A stretch of 64,000 bases of DNA from CAYWMP01 sp964459445 (GCA_964459445.1 CAYWMP010000001.1:65460-129459); one strand, 5' to 3'. Shown: positions 53,673 to 62,007, counted from the first letter of the stretch. Translations and numbers: made by a program. Notes: generated by a model not told the origin, from the letters alone.

Positions 53673-54209
53673 ATGAAGGAGCGAGTCCAAATCATTGAAG
53701 GGGATATCACCAAACAAGAGGTGGATGCCATTGTGAATGCCGCAAACACGTCACTTCTGGGCGGCGGCGGCGTTGATGGCGCCATTCATCGAGCAGCCGG
53801 GCCGGAACTGTTGGAAGAGACAAGAAAGATCGGTGGATGCCCTACGGGTGAAGCGCGGGTCAGCAAGGGCTATAATCTTCCCGCCAAATGGGTGATTCAT
53901 ACAGTGGGCCCCATTTGGAAAGGTGGGAACAAGAACGAAGAGAATCTTCTTGCTAATTGTTACAGGAATAGCCTAAAGGCCGCAAAAGAGCATGGGGTCA
54001 GGACCATTGCCTTTCCCTCTATTAGCACGGGTGCCTATGGGTTTCCTCTCCAGAGGGCCACGGAGATTGCATTGGAAGAAACCAAGTCATTCCTTAGCGC
54101 GGATGAGACCATCCATAAGGTCGTCTTTGTTTGTTTCGGGGAAATGGCGCTGAATACCTATAAGGAAGTCTATAATTGGGTTTTTGGGGAACAAACCAAA
54201 ATAGTTTAG
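53673..54209 (+). CDS. Macro-domain ADP-ribose hydrolase
   Basis: 178 aa, MacroD-type O-acetyl-ADP-ribose deacetylase/ADP-ribosyl hydrolase. Signature regions are AIVNAANTSLLGGGGVDGAI (catalytic Asn and Asp, near residue 25), GEARVSKGYNLPAKWVIHTV and FPSISTGAYGFPL near 110, as in E. coli YmdB. The family removes ADP-ribose from proteins or hydrolyses OAADPr. Strong ribosome-binding site. The last two codons and stop (ATA GTT TAG) are the first bases of a 68-bp dispersed repeat. Confidence 0.93.
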   Translation: MKERVQIIEGDITKQEVDAIVNAANTSLLGGGGVDGAIHRAAGPELLEETRKIGGCPTGEARVSKGYNLPAKWVIHTVGPIWKGGNKNEENLLANCYRNSLKAAKEHGVRTIAFPSISTGAYGFPLQRATEIALEETKSFLSADETIHKVVFVCFGEMALNTYKEVYNWVFGEQTKIV

Positions 54210-54268
54210 GTCATTCGTATTTGGTATTTGAGATTTATTTGGAATTTGATGCTTGGAATTTGGGATTT
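54201..54268 (+). repeat. 68-bp AT-rich dispersed repeat (copy a)
   Basis: Starts ATAGTTTAGGTCATTCGTAT and ends TGGAATTTGGGATTT. It matches 55888-55955 with three mismatches, in direct orientation about 1.7 kb apart, flanking the 85-aa gene and xdhC. It supplies the stop codon of the macro-domain gene. Confidence 0.9.
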
Positions 54269-54349
54269 GTGTGCTCCTTAGAGGCCTGAGCTCCTCAGGA
54301 TCCAAGACCTTGGCTCTAAGGTGAGCACGGAAATGCACAATCCACAACC

Positions 54350-54607
54350 TCATTCTTCAACTTCATCTCTCAAAAAATATTTGTGATACTCCTCATTAGA
54401 TAGATAGCCCTTGAGAAGCCTTCCCACCAAATCAAAAACGTCTTTCAAATCAGCATCTGAAATTCTGGGCCTTAACAGGGCCATGAGTTCATCGTCAGAG
54501 AATTTTTGCAAATAATAGACGACAGTGGATTCATCGGTTTCGCGATCGAAACCGAATCCCACGATGCCGTCATATTCCTCAACGAACTTGTGGCTATGGA
54601 TAGGCAT
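54350..54607 (-). CDS. Small conserved acidic protein
   Basis: 85 aa, soluble, acidic. HSHKFVEEYDGIVGFGFDRE is followed by helical FSDDELMALLRPRISDADLK and YLSNEEYHKYFLRDEVEE. No metal or catalytic motif. Coding potential is supported by even composition and by independence from the repeats on both sides. GGAGAGAG lies upstream of the ATG. Function unknown. Confidence 0.6.
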   Translation of the reverse strand: MPIHSHKFVEEYDGIVGFGFDRETDESTVVYYLQKFSDDELMALLRPRISDADLKDVFDLVGRLLKGYLSNEEYHKYFLRDEVEE

Positions 54608-54662
54608 AACAGCTCTCTCCTATTTTTTGGAGTCACGTTTCGAGATGGGGTGTTTTCCTCGG

Positions 54663-54720
54663 AGACCTTTGCAAAATGCTCAATTTTGCTCAAAGTCAAG
54701 GTCGAGGAGGATTTTAACCC
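54663..54720 (-). repeat. Half family 1 element (copy D)
   Basis: Only one half remains: AGACCTTTGCAAAATGCTCA then TTTTGCTCAAAGTCAAGG up to ATTTTAACCC. The TAA stop of xdhC (54716-54714) lies in its conserved ATTTTAACC part, so the element appears to have been cut at, or joined to, the xdhC end. Confidence 0.75.
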
Positions 54721-55778
54721 GCCCTAACCTGAATGAGTTCTGAAATGATGCTCACGGCAATCTCTTCGGGCGTCTCAGCGCCAATATTCAATCCAATCGG
54801 CGAAAAGACCCGATCAAGATCCTCTCTTCTAAAGCCCTCTTCCATAAGCTTCTTAAAGACAATGCCCACCTTTCTTCGGCTTCCAATCATGCCTATATAT
54901 CTTGCATTCGTTTTGAGTGCCTGCGTGAGAACCGTTCTATCATGAACGTGACCTCTTGTGACGATAACGATGTAGGATGTTTCATCGATCGCGAGTTTTT
55001 CCAGGACATCATCGAAGGAATACTGGTGGACTTCATCGGCTTCCGGAAATCTCTTTTGATCCGCAAACTCGGGACGATCGTCGATGATGACCACTTTAAA
55101 GCCCACGAGAGCCGCAAGGGGTACGATTTGCTGTGAAACGTGTCCGCCACCAAAGATATGAACCGTAGGATCCGACACTATTGGCTCAACGAACAATTCG
55201 AAATCCTTTTCCTCGTGATCCTGCAACACAATTGTTCTGCCTTCTCTTTCCTGGGAGAAATCAAGAATGCCATTGACAATCGCGTCATCCAAGTCCGTTT
55301 TTCCCGATAGAGTGCCAATTCTCTGCCCATCGGACTCTATAAACACCTTTGGCACAACCCCTTCTTCCCATCGGTTTTCGTCAACCACCGTAGCCATTAT
55401 CCCTGATCCGCCACGCCTATGAATCTTCACGGCCCTTTTGAGTATTTCCAAATGAGTCAGGTTCCCTGGGGAGACCGGCTCCAGAAAGACTTCTGCGTCC
55501 CCACCGCAAAGCATCTCGCCTTCTTCAACATCAGTGCCTTTCATGACAAAGTTCAAGTGGATGGGCGAGCGTTTTTCAATAACCTTTTTGGAGGCCTCAA
55601 GTACTTCGGCCTCTAATCTTCCGCCGCCTATGGTTCCTATAATCGATTCATCTTCGAGTATCAGGAATTTTGTTCCTATGCCCCTCGGCGCAGAACCCGT
55701 CTGTTTGATAATGGTGGCAAGAACGCAAAAGCGATTCTGCTCAAACATCTCAACGATTTTCTCTTGTATATCTTCCAT
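54714..55778 (-). CDS. xdhC: XdhC/CoxI-family molybdo-cofactor protein
   Basis: 354 aa. The N-terminal XdhC domain shows KQTGSAPRGIGTKFLI and GTIGGGRLEAEV; GEMLCGGDAEVFLEP near residue 90 carries the conserved Cys. The C-terminal Rossmann XdhC_C domain shows VHIFGGGHVSQQIVPLAALV and VIVTRGHVHDRTVL. The family inserts the terminal sulfur or, in the YqeB branch, selenium-dependent ligand of the molybdenum cofactor. Its neighbours YqeC and SelB favour the selenium-dependent hydroxylase branch. The stop codon lies inside a repeat. Confidence 0.88.
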   Translation of the reverse strand: MEDIQEKIVEMFEQNRFCVLATIIKQTGSAPRGIGTKFLILEDESIIGTIGGGRLEAEVLEASKKVIEKRSPIHLNFVMKGTDVEEGEMLCGGDAEVFLEPVSPGNLTHLEILKRAVKIHRRGGSGIMATVVDENRWEEGVVPKVFIESDGQRIGTLSGKTDLDDAIVNGILDFSQEREGRTIVLQDHEEKDFELFVEPIVSDPTVHIFGGGHVSQQIVPLAALVGFKVVIIDDRPEFADQKRFPEADEVHQYSFDDVLEKLAIDETSYIVIVTRGHVHDRTVLTQALKTNARYIGMIGSRRKVGIVFKKLMEEGFRREDLDRVFSPIGLNIGAETPEEIAVSIISELIQVRAG

Positions 55779-55887
55779 TGCTTTATCCTCTCAGCACATA
55801 GTCTCCCATTCCCTAGGGTTTTTCTCACTTTTGTGTTGCCTTCACAACAGTCGTTCAGTTGGCGGAAATCCCAAATAGTAATTCAAG

Positions 55888-55955
55888 ATAGTTTAGGTCA
55901 TTTGTATTTGGAATTTGAGATTTATTTGGAATTTGATGCTTGGAAATTGGGATTT
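55888..55955 (+). repeat. 68-bp AT-rich dispersed repeat (copy b)
   Basis: Starts ATAGTTTAGGTCATTTGTAT and ends TGGAAATTGGGATTT. About 65 of 68 positions match copy a at 54201-54268. It lies in the xdhC-yqeC gap. Confidence 0.9.
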
Positions 55956-56045
55956 CAAAGTTTCTGTAAACGGTTAGGCATTTCCTTTCCGGGCTGTGGT
56001 CTCAACTCGACGGAGGCTAAAAGATGAGGCAGACCGCAATCAACC

Positions 56046-56819
56046 TCATTGATAAACAATGTATTCGCCCTCCCTTATAGAACCGACAACGACGCGCTCT
56101 ACGTCGGGTGCCTCCTTGATGATGAGCTTCGCCAGATCTGTTGCCGGCGCCCTTTCTTTGAGTAAATCCATTTTATTTAGAAACACTATTCTTTTTGAGG
56201 AATTGGGTGCACCCTTAAAAAGCCCCTGCGGCTCCGAAATGATCATGGATAAATGCTTGGGCTTTATCTTTTGATTTTGTCTCAGTCCGGTGAGTTTTTC
56301 AATCAATTCTATCCTAAAACCGACCTCCGGTGTCAATTTCCTACCTAGGGCTTCAAGTCCAAGAAGCGCAACCACCTTTGTGACGGAGTCTGGGATGACA
56401 GGTTCATGCTCAGCCGGGGCTTTGAGAGGTCGTCTTGCTGATCCGTCAGCTTCAACGATCAGGTAGTTAATATTCCTATTATGATAGAGGTCGTCCGCAA
56501 TACCGGGATCGATCCCTTGCACCTTCGTTGATTCAACTATGTTCTGACCCAAAAAGACGTATCCAGAGACCCTCATGCATTTATCAACCGCGTCCCTCCA
56601 TCCCAAATCAACTTCTTGAAAAACCAAACTAGGCGCTGCTTTGGCTTCATTATGTCCTATTTTGGTCGTCGTCGTGGTTAATACGCCATTCCCGGTTTGG
56701 GTGAGTATCTTCGCAAGCGCGAACATAAGACTTGTCTTCCCTCCCCCACCCACCAAGGCAAGGTGGTCCCTGGTCTCAAGACCTAATGCTTCTATTAAAC
56801 TGAAAACTGGTTTGCCCAT
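56046..56819 (-). CDS. yqeC: Selenium cofactor biosynthesis protein YqeC
   Basis: 257 aa P-loop protein, putative selenium-dependent hydroxylase maturation factor. The P-loop is LVGGGGKTSLMFALAKIL near residue 20, followed by TTTTTKIGHNEAKAAPSLVF; VEADGSARRPLKAPAEHEPV near 140 and IVFLNKMDLLKERAP near 220 are typical. I start it at 56819 (MGKPVFSLIEALG). Upstream codons of the open frame lie inside a family 1 repeat, so they are not part of the gene; the AAAGG of that repeat end is the nearest ribosome-binding-like site. Lies between xdhC and selB. Confidence 0.88.
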   Translation of the reverse strand: MGKPVFSLIEALGLETRDHLALVGGGGKTSLMFALAKILTQTGNGVLTTTTTKIGHNEAKAAPSLVFQEVDLGWRDAVDKCMRVSGYVFLGQNIVESTKVQGIDPGIADDLYHNRNINYLIVEADGSARRPLKAPAEHEPVIPDSVTKVVALLGLEALGRKLTPEVGFRIELIEKLTGLRQNQKIKPKHLSMIISEPQGLFKGAPNSSKRIVFLNKMDLLKERAPATDLAKLIIKEAPDVERVVVGSIREGEYIVYQ

Positions 56820-56826
56820 AGCATCG

Positions 56827-56966
56827 ATACCTTTGAAAAATGCCCAATTTTGTTCAAGTTCAATGAAGGCGAAAATTTCAACCACAGGAATACATTGAGT
56901 ATTTTAAGGATTGAGATTTGAGTCTGAAACGGAAATTGGGCAAAAGGGGGCGTATTGCAAAGGTCT
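56827..56966 (-). repeat. Dispersed palindromic element, family 1 (copy E)
   Basis: 140 bp. Ends ATACCTTTGAAAAATGCCC and (complement) AGACCTTTGCAATACGCCC. The interior aligns with copy B. It fills the selB-yqeC gap and abuts the yqeC start. Confidence 0.88.
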
Positions 56967-56986
56967 CGCATCCACCCCGGCCCAAT

Positions 56987-58891
56987 TTACTTCCTCCTAA
57001 GAACCCTCTTATCCCCCACCCGCACGGTAACCTGGGAGCGATCGAAGTATTCAATAAGGGGAATCGTGTATTTGCGGGAAGCCCCGGTCATCTCTTTGAA
57101 TTGCGGGGTGTCTATTTCTCCCTTTTCTTTTATGTATGCCGTCAATCGATTTTTTAAATCATCGATAGCTTTCCGATGAAAATAGAGATCCTCCTTCACC
57201 TTAACCAGAATCCCATCCCCCACCATGACCTGGAGTACGTCTTTTCCCATATTCTTTGGAAATTTTCCTTTCAGGTCCTTGAAATAGGGCGGTTGGAGCC
57301 CGCCCTTTAAATATATGCCCTCAATTTCATGGCGCGCCTTCTCCTGATCCTGGCCTAGAGTAACTTTATGGGTCTTCAATCGCAGCACTTCCTGTTCCTG
57401 CACAATAACGTCGCCATTAATCAGTTGCCCGACGAGGTGATTGAAAAGTTTCTGGTTACGCGCTCCAGCCGTTCTGCTCCGAAGTTCCTCCTTTAGAAGA
57501 CCCGTTTTCAAAGGAAAGGCATCATGGAAAGTTGTTAAAGTTTCAAGCATTTCTTCCCTTGCTTGGGTATGGAATTCGGAATGGATGAGAGTCCCCCTCT
57601 CCTTGTCGTATTGTGTGACTTTTTTTTGTGCCATGAGGGGTTTTAAGGTCTCATCCAGCTTTTTCCTAGATATATTCATAAGAAAAGGAAGCTCATTTTG
57701 CTCAACTCCAAGAAAGCGCCCCAGAGAAATAAAGATCTCGGCGATATCGGATAGTGACCCTTCATTGAGAGTTTGCAGCTCGGCTAGGACTTTCTCGGAG
57801 AAGCGTTTCCGTTTCATGGGAAGGGCATGAAGTATTTCACCCCCTCCAATTGCGCGTACCGGCGAATAGCTTCTCAGGACATAATGATCTTTCCTTAAGA
57901 CTGCGGTGGGCTCTTCAAGCCTCAGCTGCGCTAAACATGAGTCGCCCTGCGAGAGTTCGTCCCTATCGAGCAGCATGACTGTTGATAGTATTTCTGAAGT
58001 ACCGGTATGGAAGCGTACCCTCTCTCTGTTCTTGAGTTTTCTGGGAGCGCTCGACAAAAGATCCAGTTGTACATCCACCATATAAGTCGTCCTGAGGGAA
58101 TCCTTTGTGGCAACGATATCGCCTCTCTTGAGCTGGGCCTTTTCCACACCTTGCAAGTTAATTGCCGTCCTTAAACCGGCCCGTACTTCATTAACTTCAC
58201 TATTGTGGACCTGGATGCCCCTAATGCGAGATGAATTACCTTCCGGGTAGATCGTGACCTCATCACCCGTCTGGATCTGCCCGGATACCGAAGTCCCTGT
58301 GATGACCGTCCCAAAGCCCTTCATGATAAATACGCGGTCGATGGGGACACGAAAGAAATTCCCAATATCCCTCGCCGGTATCTCCTTTACCAGATCGTTG
58401 AGCACATCAACGAGATCCTTAATGCCATCCCCTTTAACAGCGGAGACTTCCACGATTGGTGAATCAGCCATAAAGGTGCCGGACAGGAAATCGGTCACAT
58501 CCTCTTTCACCAGTTCAAGCCAGTCCGGCTCTACCATGTCGATTTTTGTGAGGACAACCAACCCATGTTTGATCTTTAAGAGCTGACATATTTCCATATG
58601 TTCCCTTGTTTGGGGCATGACGCCTTCATCGGCCGCAATGATCAAGGCCACAATATCGATTCCAGTGGCCCCTGCTACCATGTTCTTAACGAATTTTTCA
58701 TGCCCCGGAACATCCACGATGCCCAGATGTTGTCCTCCGGGTAGGTCCATGTGAGCAAATCCCAACTCAATGGTTATGCCTCTCTCCTTTTCTTCCTTTA
58801 GACGATCCGTGTCTATGCCCGTCAGGGCCTTAATAAGAGTAGTCTTACCGTGATCAATGTGACCTGCAGTACCTAGGATGACTTGTTTCAT
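56987..58891 (-). CDS. selB: Selenocysteine-specific elongation factor SelB
   Basis: GTPase that binds Sec-tRNA and the SECIS hairpin and delivers Sec at UGA; 634 aa. G1 GTAGHIDHGKTTLIKAL, G2 ERGITIELGFA, G3 IVDVPGHEKFVKNM and G4 VVLTKIDMVE are intact. Domain II/III follow to about residue 370, then four winged-helix domains to the C-terminus (the last includes ELRSRTAGARNQKLF and YIKEKGEIDTPQFKEM). These are the SECIS-binding part absent from EF-Tu. Its presence supports decoding of the two in-frame TGA codons in hdrA and flxD. Neighbours yqeC and xdhC are also selenium-linked. Confidence 0.97.
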   Translation of the reverse strand: MKQVILGTAGHIDHGKTTLIKALTGIDTDRLKEEKERGITIELGFAHMDLPGGQHLGIVDVPGHEKFVKNMVAGATGIDIVALIIAADEGVMPQTREHMEICQLLKIKHGLVVLTKIDMVEPDWLELVKEDVTDFLSGTFMADSPIVEVSAVKGDGIKDLVDVLNDLVKEIPARDIGNFFRVPIDRVFIMKGFGTVITGTSVSGQIQTGDEVTIYPEGNSSRIRGIQVHNSEVNEVRAGLRTAINLQGVEKAQLKRGDIVATKDSLRTTYMVDVQLDLLSSAPRKLKNRERVRFHTGTSEILSTVMLLDRDELSQGDSCLAQLRLEEPTAVLRKDHYVLRSYSPVRAIGGGEILHALPMKRKRFSEKVLAELQTLNEGSLSDIAEIFISLGRFLGVEQNELPFLMNISRKKLDETLKPLMAQKKVTQYDKERGTLIHSEFHTQAREEMLETLTTFHDAFPLKTGLLKEELRSRTAGARNQKLFNHLVGQLINGDVIVQEQEVLRLKTHKVTLGQDQEKARHEIEGIYLKGGLQPPYFKDLKGKFPKNMGKDVLQVMVGDGILVKVKEDLYFHRKAIDDLKNRLTAYIKEKGEIDTPQFKEMTGASRKYTIPLIEYFDRSQVTVRVGDKRVLRRK

Positions 58892-59318
58892 TTTAGAAAA
58901 ACCTATTTCGTTGGAATCATATTGGCGTTGTAACTACTCAGGTATTAGGTTCAGAGTTAAGGTTTCACTTTTTAGGATCAGCGCTTTGTCCATCGAGAAT
59001 TCTTGTTTCTTCGTCAATCTCTATTTTTCCCGTCTATTTGCGTATCTGTTACCAAGCCGCAACGTCATTAAATATGTCATTCTCCTCAGGACTACAACCT
59101 TGAACCCTGAACCTTTTAACCTTAAATCTATCTGTTTTGTATGTAAATAGAGGGTAACGATAATGCTGTCAAGCTCAATGCCTGAAGCTTATGGGAGTAC
59201 TGGAACGGAGTTGAAGGATATAAAACCAGGAAGGCATGGGCATTAGCCTAACAAAGAAATGGCCCCTCAGCGGGAGCTCGGGATCAGAGCCACAGTACCT
59301 TCATCAGGGACACTCCAG
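58892..59318. other. 427-bp non-coding stretch upstream of selB
   Basis: Low-complexity words (ACCTTGAACCCTGAACC near 59096) and nothing else recognised. I looked here for a tRNA-Sec gene and did not find one. A 22-codon frame near 59179 is not supported. Confidence 0.4.
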
Positions 59319-59603
59319 TTATCTCTTGCTGAATTTAGAGAGATCTTTCAGATTAGCCAGATCTCCGGCAGCAAGGGCCTCTTTCTTGGCGCGTGACCAT
59401 CTCTTGATTTGAGCTTCTCGGCGACGAGCATCGGAAAAGGAATCTAACTTTTTAAAATAGAGAAGTTTTTTCGGAGGATCTAGGTTAGTGGTTCGGCAGG
59501 CACGACCTGACATATGTTCTTCAAACCTGCGGTCGAGATCAGTGGTAGATCCTATGTACAAATTTCCTGATTTCAGACGGAGAATATAAAGCCAGGCTGA
59601 CAT
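59319..59603 (-). CDS. GIY-YIG domain protein (UPF0213 type)
   Basis: About 94 aa. The GIY-YIG nuclease motif is seen as WLYILRLKSGNLYIGSTTDL followed by RRFEEHMSG and the conserved ARRREAQIKRWSRAKKEALA. This is the single-domain YhbQ/UPF0213 group, whose activity is mostly untested. The start at 59603 is chosen over one four codons upstream; neither has a clear ribosome-binding site. Confidence 0.85.
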   Translation of the reverse strand: MSAWLYILRLKSGNLYIGSTTDLDRRFEEHMSGRACRTTNLDPPKKLLYFKKLDSFSDARRREAQIKRWSRAKKEALAAGDLANLKDLSKFSKR

Positions 59604-59615
59604 GGCTGTGCCCAT

Positions 59616-59739
59616 GATATAGAGGCCCCTCGACTGGCTCAGGGCAATTCGACGCTTATGACTAATTTAAAGAGGCCGAAGGCCATGAGCAAGCAAAAAG
59701 GGGCGCCCACGTTAGTGGAGTGCCCCAGAGCGCGTCGAA
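59616..59739. other. Short repeat-like sequence next to tRNA-Asn
   Basis: Contains CTCGACTGGCTCAGGGC, related to the GACAGGCTCACGGCCCTGAG block in the element at 2995-3189. No gene. Confidence 0.35.
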
Positions 59740-59815
59740 TGGCTCCCCGGGACGGACTCGAACCGCCGACTAAGTGGTTAACAGCCACCCGCTCTACCAG
59801 CTGAGCTACCGGGGA
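59740..59815 (-). tRNA. tRNA-Asn (GTT)
   Basis: 76 nt on the minus strand from TCCCCGG to CCGGGGA-G-CCA, with encoded CCA. D-arm TAGCTCAGCTGGTAGAGC, anticodon loop CTGTTAA with anticodon GTT, and T-loop GGTTCGAGTCC are all present, and the acceptor stem pairs fully. Confidence 0.97.
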
Positions 59816-59942
59816 TTATTTTGAATAATTATATAGATTAAAAACGGATTGTCTAACAAAATCGGATTTTGGAGTCAAACAATTTCTCACTCCTTATAAT
59901 TGCTCCTCTTGTGAAATCCAGCAAAAACAGTGCCACCTCATT

Positions 59943-60201
59943 TCATGTGGCATGAGCTCCAATAGACATAGGTGTACAGATCATTCCGGCTGAAGCAATG
60001 ACATTGATGTCGGGGGCCCCAAAAAGGAAGACAGGATTCTGATAACCTGCCTTAAACTGAACGATTGCCGCGCATCTCAATGCATTTAAGAATTCCAATC
60101 AAAGTGCCGATAAAAGCTACCGAGAGAGGAAAACCAAGGGGCCGAACATTCGCCATTTCCGCCCCATAGACCTGAAACCCCTGGCCGAGGCCAGCAGTCA
60201 A
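59943..60201 (-). pseudogene. Frameshifted gene remnant
   Basis: On the minus strand two short frames look protein-like and join near 60060: first AGLGQGFQVYGAEMANVRPL and FPLSVAFIGTLIGILKCIEM (60201-60052), then in another frame FKAGYQNPVFLFGAPDINVI and SAGMICTPMSIGAHAT (to the stop at 59943). The joined text reads as one protein tail interrupted by a single frameshift, with stops upstream. I do not recognise the family. Low to moderate confidence. Confidence 0.4.
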
Positions 60202-60227
60202 TCATTTGCCTTAAACATTTCTCCAGG

Positions 60228-60692
60228 TTGTCAAGTTTTTCCTCGACTCAAGCTAAAGCATGGAGGCTTGCTGTTTTGGAATTCAGAAGAATTCGATCAT
60301 TCATTAACCTTTTCCTATTGTTTGCGCTCTTTTCATTTTCAGGCTGCGTTTCCCTTGCAACGGATGCCAGAAAAGAGGGATTCAACATCATTCAAAGGGG
60401 CTTTGCCTCTATTGACCCGAGCCCGCATCTTCACGAGGTTATCGAGCTCGAGAAGGTCACCATACACGTTGTGGGCGATCGAAAATATTTTTCATGGAAC
60501 AGGGCTGCTGCCTATGGTTCGCCCGTTGCAGGTTATGCCAATACAAAAAACGAGATATGGCTTTTTGGGAAAATCGTTAATGGCAAAATCATTGTCAATC
60601 AGGCCATTCTCGGGCACGAACTCAATCATTTGATGAATTTCAAAAACAAGCATTTTGCCAACCCTGATAAGCTTGATGACATTGGCGCATAA
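60228..60692 (+). CDS. Lipoprotein with HExxH-like motif
   Basis: 154 aa. The signal segment FINLFLLFALFSFSGC ends in a lipobox (FSGC, Cys near residue 40), so it is probably outer-membrane or periplasmic. Near the end it has HELNHLM, an HExxH zinc-binding pattern, in ILGHELNHLMNFKN. No third ligand is evident, so protease activity is a guess. The start is a TTG at 60228; internal starts are possible. Family not recognised. Confidence 0.6.
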   Translation: MSSFSSTQAKAWRLAVLEFRRIRSFINLFLLFALFSFSGCVSLATDARKEGFNIIQRGFASIDPSPHLHEVIELEKVTIHVVGDRKYFSWNRAAAYGSPVAGYANTKNEIWLFGKIVNGKIIVNQAILGHELNHLMNFKNKHFANPDKLDDIGA

Positions 60693-60749
60693 TGTGCATC
60701 AGGAAAGATGTATATTCACTTAGTTTTCAACACACATTTTAATAAAGGA

Positions 60750-60885
60750 GGCTGTTCTAAAACGTTCAAGTTTGGCCAAGGTCAAAGAAGGCGAAAATTT
60801 TAACCGCAGGAATACAAACAAGTATTTTGAGGATTAAAATTTGAGTCTGATGCTGAGATTGGCCAAAATCGGGCGGTTTGATGTT
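60750..60885 (-). repeat. Dispersed palindromic element, family 1 variant (copy F)
   Basis: Its interior (GGCGAAAATTTTAACCGCAG, GTATTTTGAGGATTAAAATT) matches copies B and E, but the ends differ: it begins AGGCTGTTCTAAAACG, a family 2-like end, and closes CGGGCGGTTTGAT. It looks like a hybrid of both families. Confidence 0.75.
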
Positions 60886-60928
60886 GCTTCAACTGAATGG
60901 AAAATCTATACCCGCCGGGGGATTTGTT

Positions 60929-61762
60929 ATGAAAAAGAGACCTTTATCAATAGTCTTGATTGCATTGTTCTATTTCATCCAACCCATTGGTAATGTGGTT
61001 CAAGCTGCCTTTGTAAACAATCTGCCGTTACTCGGCGAAGGCGGTATATTGGCACGCCTCCTTTGGACCGATTGGATAATCCTCGGACTATTCCCAATCG
61101 TCGGGATCGGGATTTACAAGGTAAAAAGGTGGGGTTGGTATCTGTTCATTTGCTTTTCAGCTCTGCTCATCCTTTATAACCTAGCAGTCTACTTCTTTCT
61201 TAACCCGAACTATAACCTGGAAACCGTCCTGTTTTTTATCATGATCATCACAGCAATCTCAGCCTTGTTTCTGAGAAAACATGTGTACGCCCCCTATTTC
61301 AATCCCAGACTAAGATGGTGGGAGACGGCAAGAAGGTACAGGGTTCAACTAAAAACCACAATAATGACTAGCGATGGTGTTTCTCCGTGCAAGACGATGG
61401 ACATCTCAGATTCGGGCGCCTTTGTGGAATGTGCGAGTGACTTCAAGGAAGGGAGTCATGTGTGGTTAAACCTCAGCTGTAATGGCATTGAAATCAGTTG
61501 TTTGGGTAAAGTGGTGAGGAAGTCTGAAGCTAAAGAAAACCGTATTGGCTATGGAATCATGTTTCTGGACCTTAGCAAAGACACCAAAAAGAAAATCCGG
61601 CAACTCATCTGGACCCTTGAGAGGCTGGAATACAAAGAAAGAAAGGATATCATCCCCACTTCAGCCATACCTGCTGACTTCAATAGGAAACATTACCACC
61701 AAATCGCTCAACTCGGATTCAGGCTAAAGGCATCCCTTAAACAGGTATTTTCTTTTGCATAG
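60929..61762 (+). CDS. Membrane PilZ-domain protein
   Basis: 277 aa from 60929, where GGGGGA lies upstream; longer frames run back into repeat F. Three to four hydrophobic helices occupy residues 7-125. A PilZ-type domain follows from about 145: RRYRVQLKTTIM, then KTMDISDSGAFVECASDFKE, GSHVWLNL and RIGYGIMFLDLSKD. The N-terminal RxxxR signature of c-di-GMP binding is imperfect (ARRYR), and the (D/N)xSxxG part is present as DISDSGAF. Likely a membrane c-di-GMP effector. Confidence 0.7.
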   Translation: MKKRPLSIVLIALFYFIQPIGNVVQAAFVNNLPLLGEGGILARLLWTDWIILGLFPIVGIGIYKVKRWGWYLFICFSALLILYNLAVYFFLNPNYNLETVLFFIMIITAISALFLRKHVYAPYFNPRLRWWETARRYRVQLKTTIMTSDGVSPCKTMDISDSGAFVECASDFKEGSHVWLNLSCNGIEISCLGKVVRKSEAKENRIGYGIMFLDLSKDTKKKIRQLIWTLERLEYKERKDIIPTSAIPADFNRKHYHQIAQLGFRLKASLKQVFSFA

Positions 61763-62007
61763 ATGAATTGTGTATCTTCCACACTTCTTAGGATTGCAAA
61801 ATTCTATGATGCCCTAACTAAAAAACTGCCACAATCATAAAGCAGCCCGTCGGCTTTGGAGACTTATGCTTACTTCGCCGTTAACACGACTCGCTAGAAA
61901 TCCCCAATATTGCCAATTTTTGAGGCTTTAAAAAAATAAAGCCATAATTCATCGCTATTTATCTTATGTCATCTTCCTAATACAAAAGATTGATGAATAC
62001 AAATAGA

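Noticed and set aside
58892..59318. tRNA-Sec gene next to selB
   Set aside because: I found no long-variable-arm cloverleaf with a TCA anticodon here or elsewhere in the window.
10912..60885. CRISPR array
   Set aside because: Repeats are dispersed over 50 kb, palindromic and in both orientations, with no regular spacers and no cas genes.
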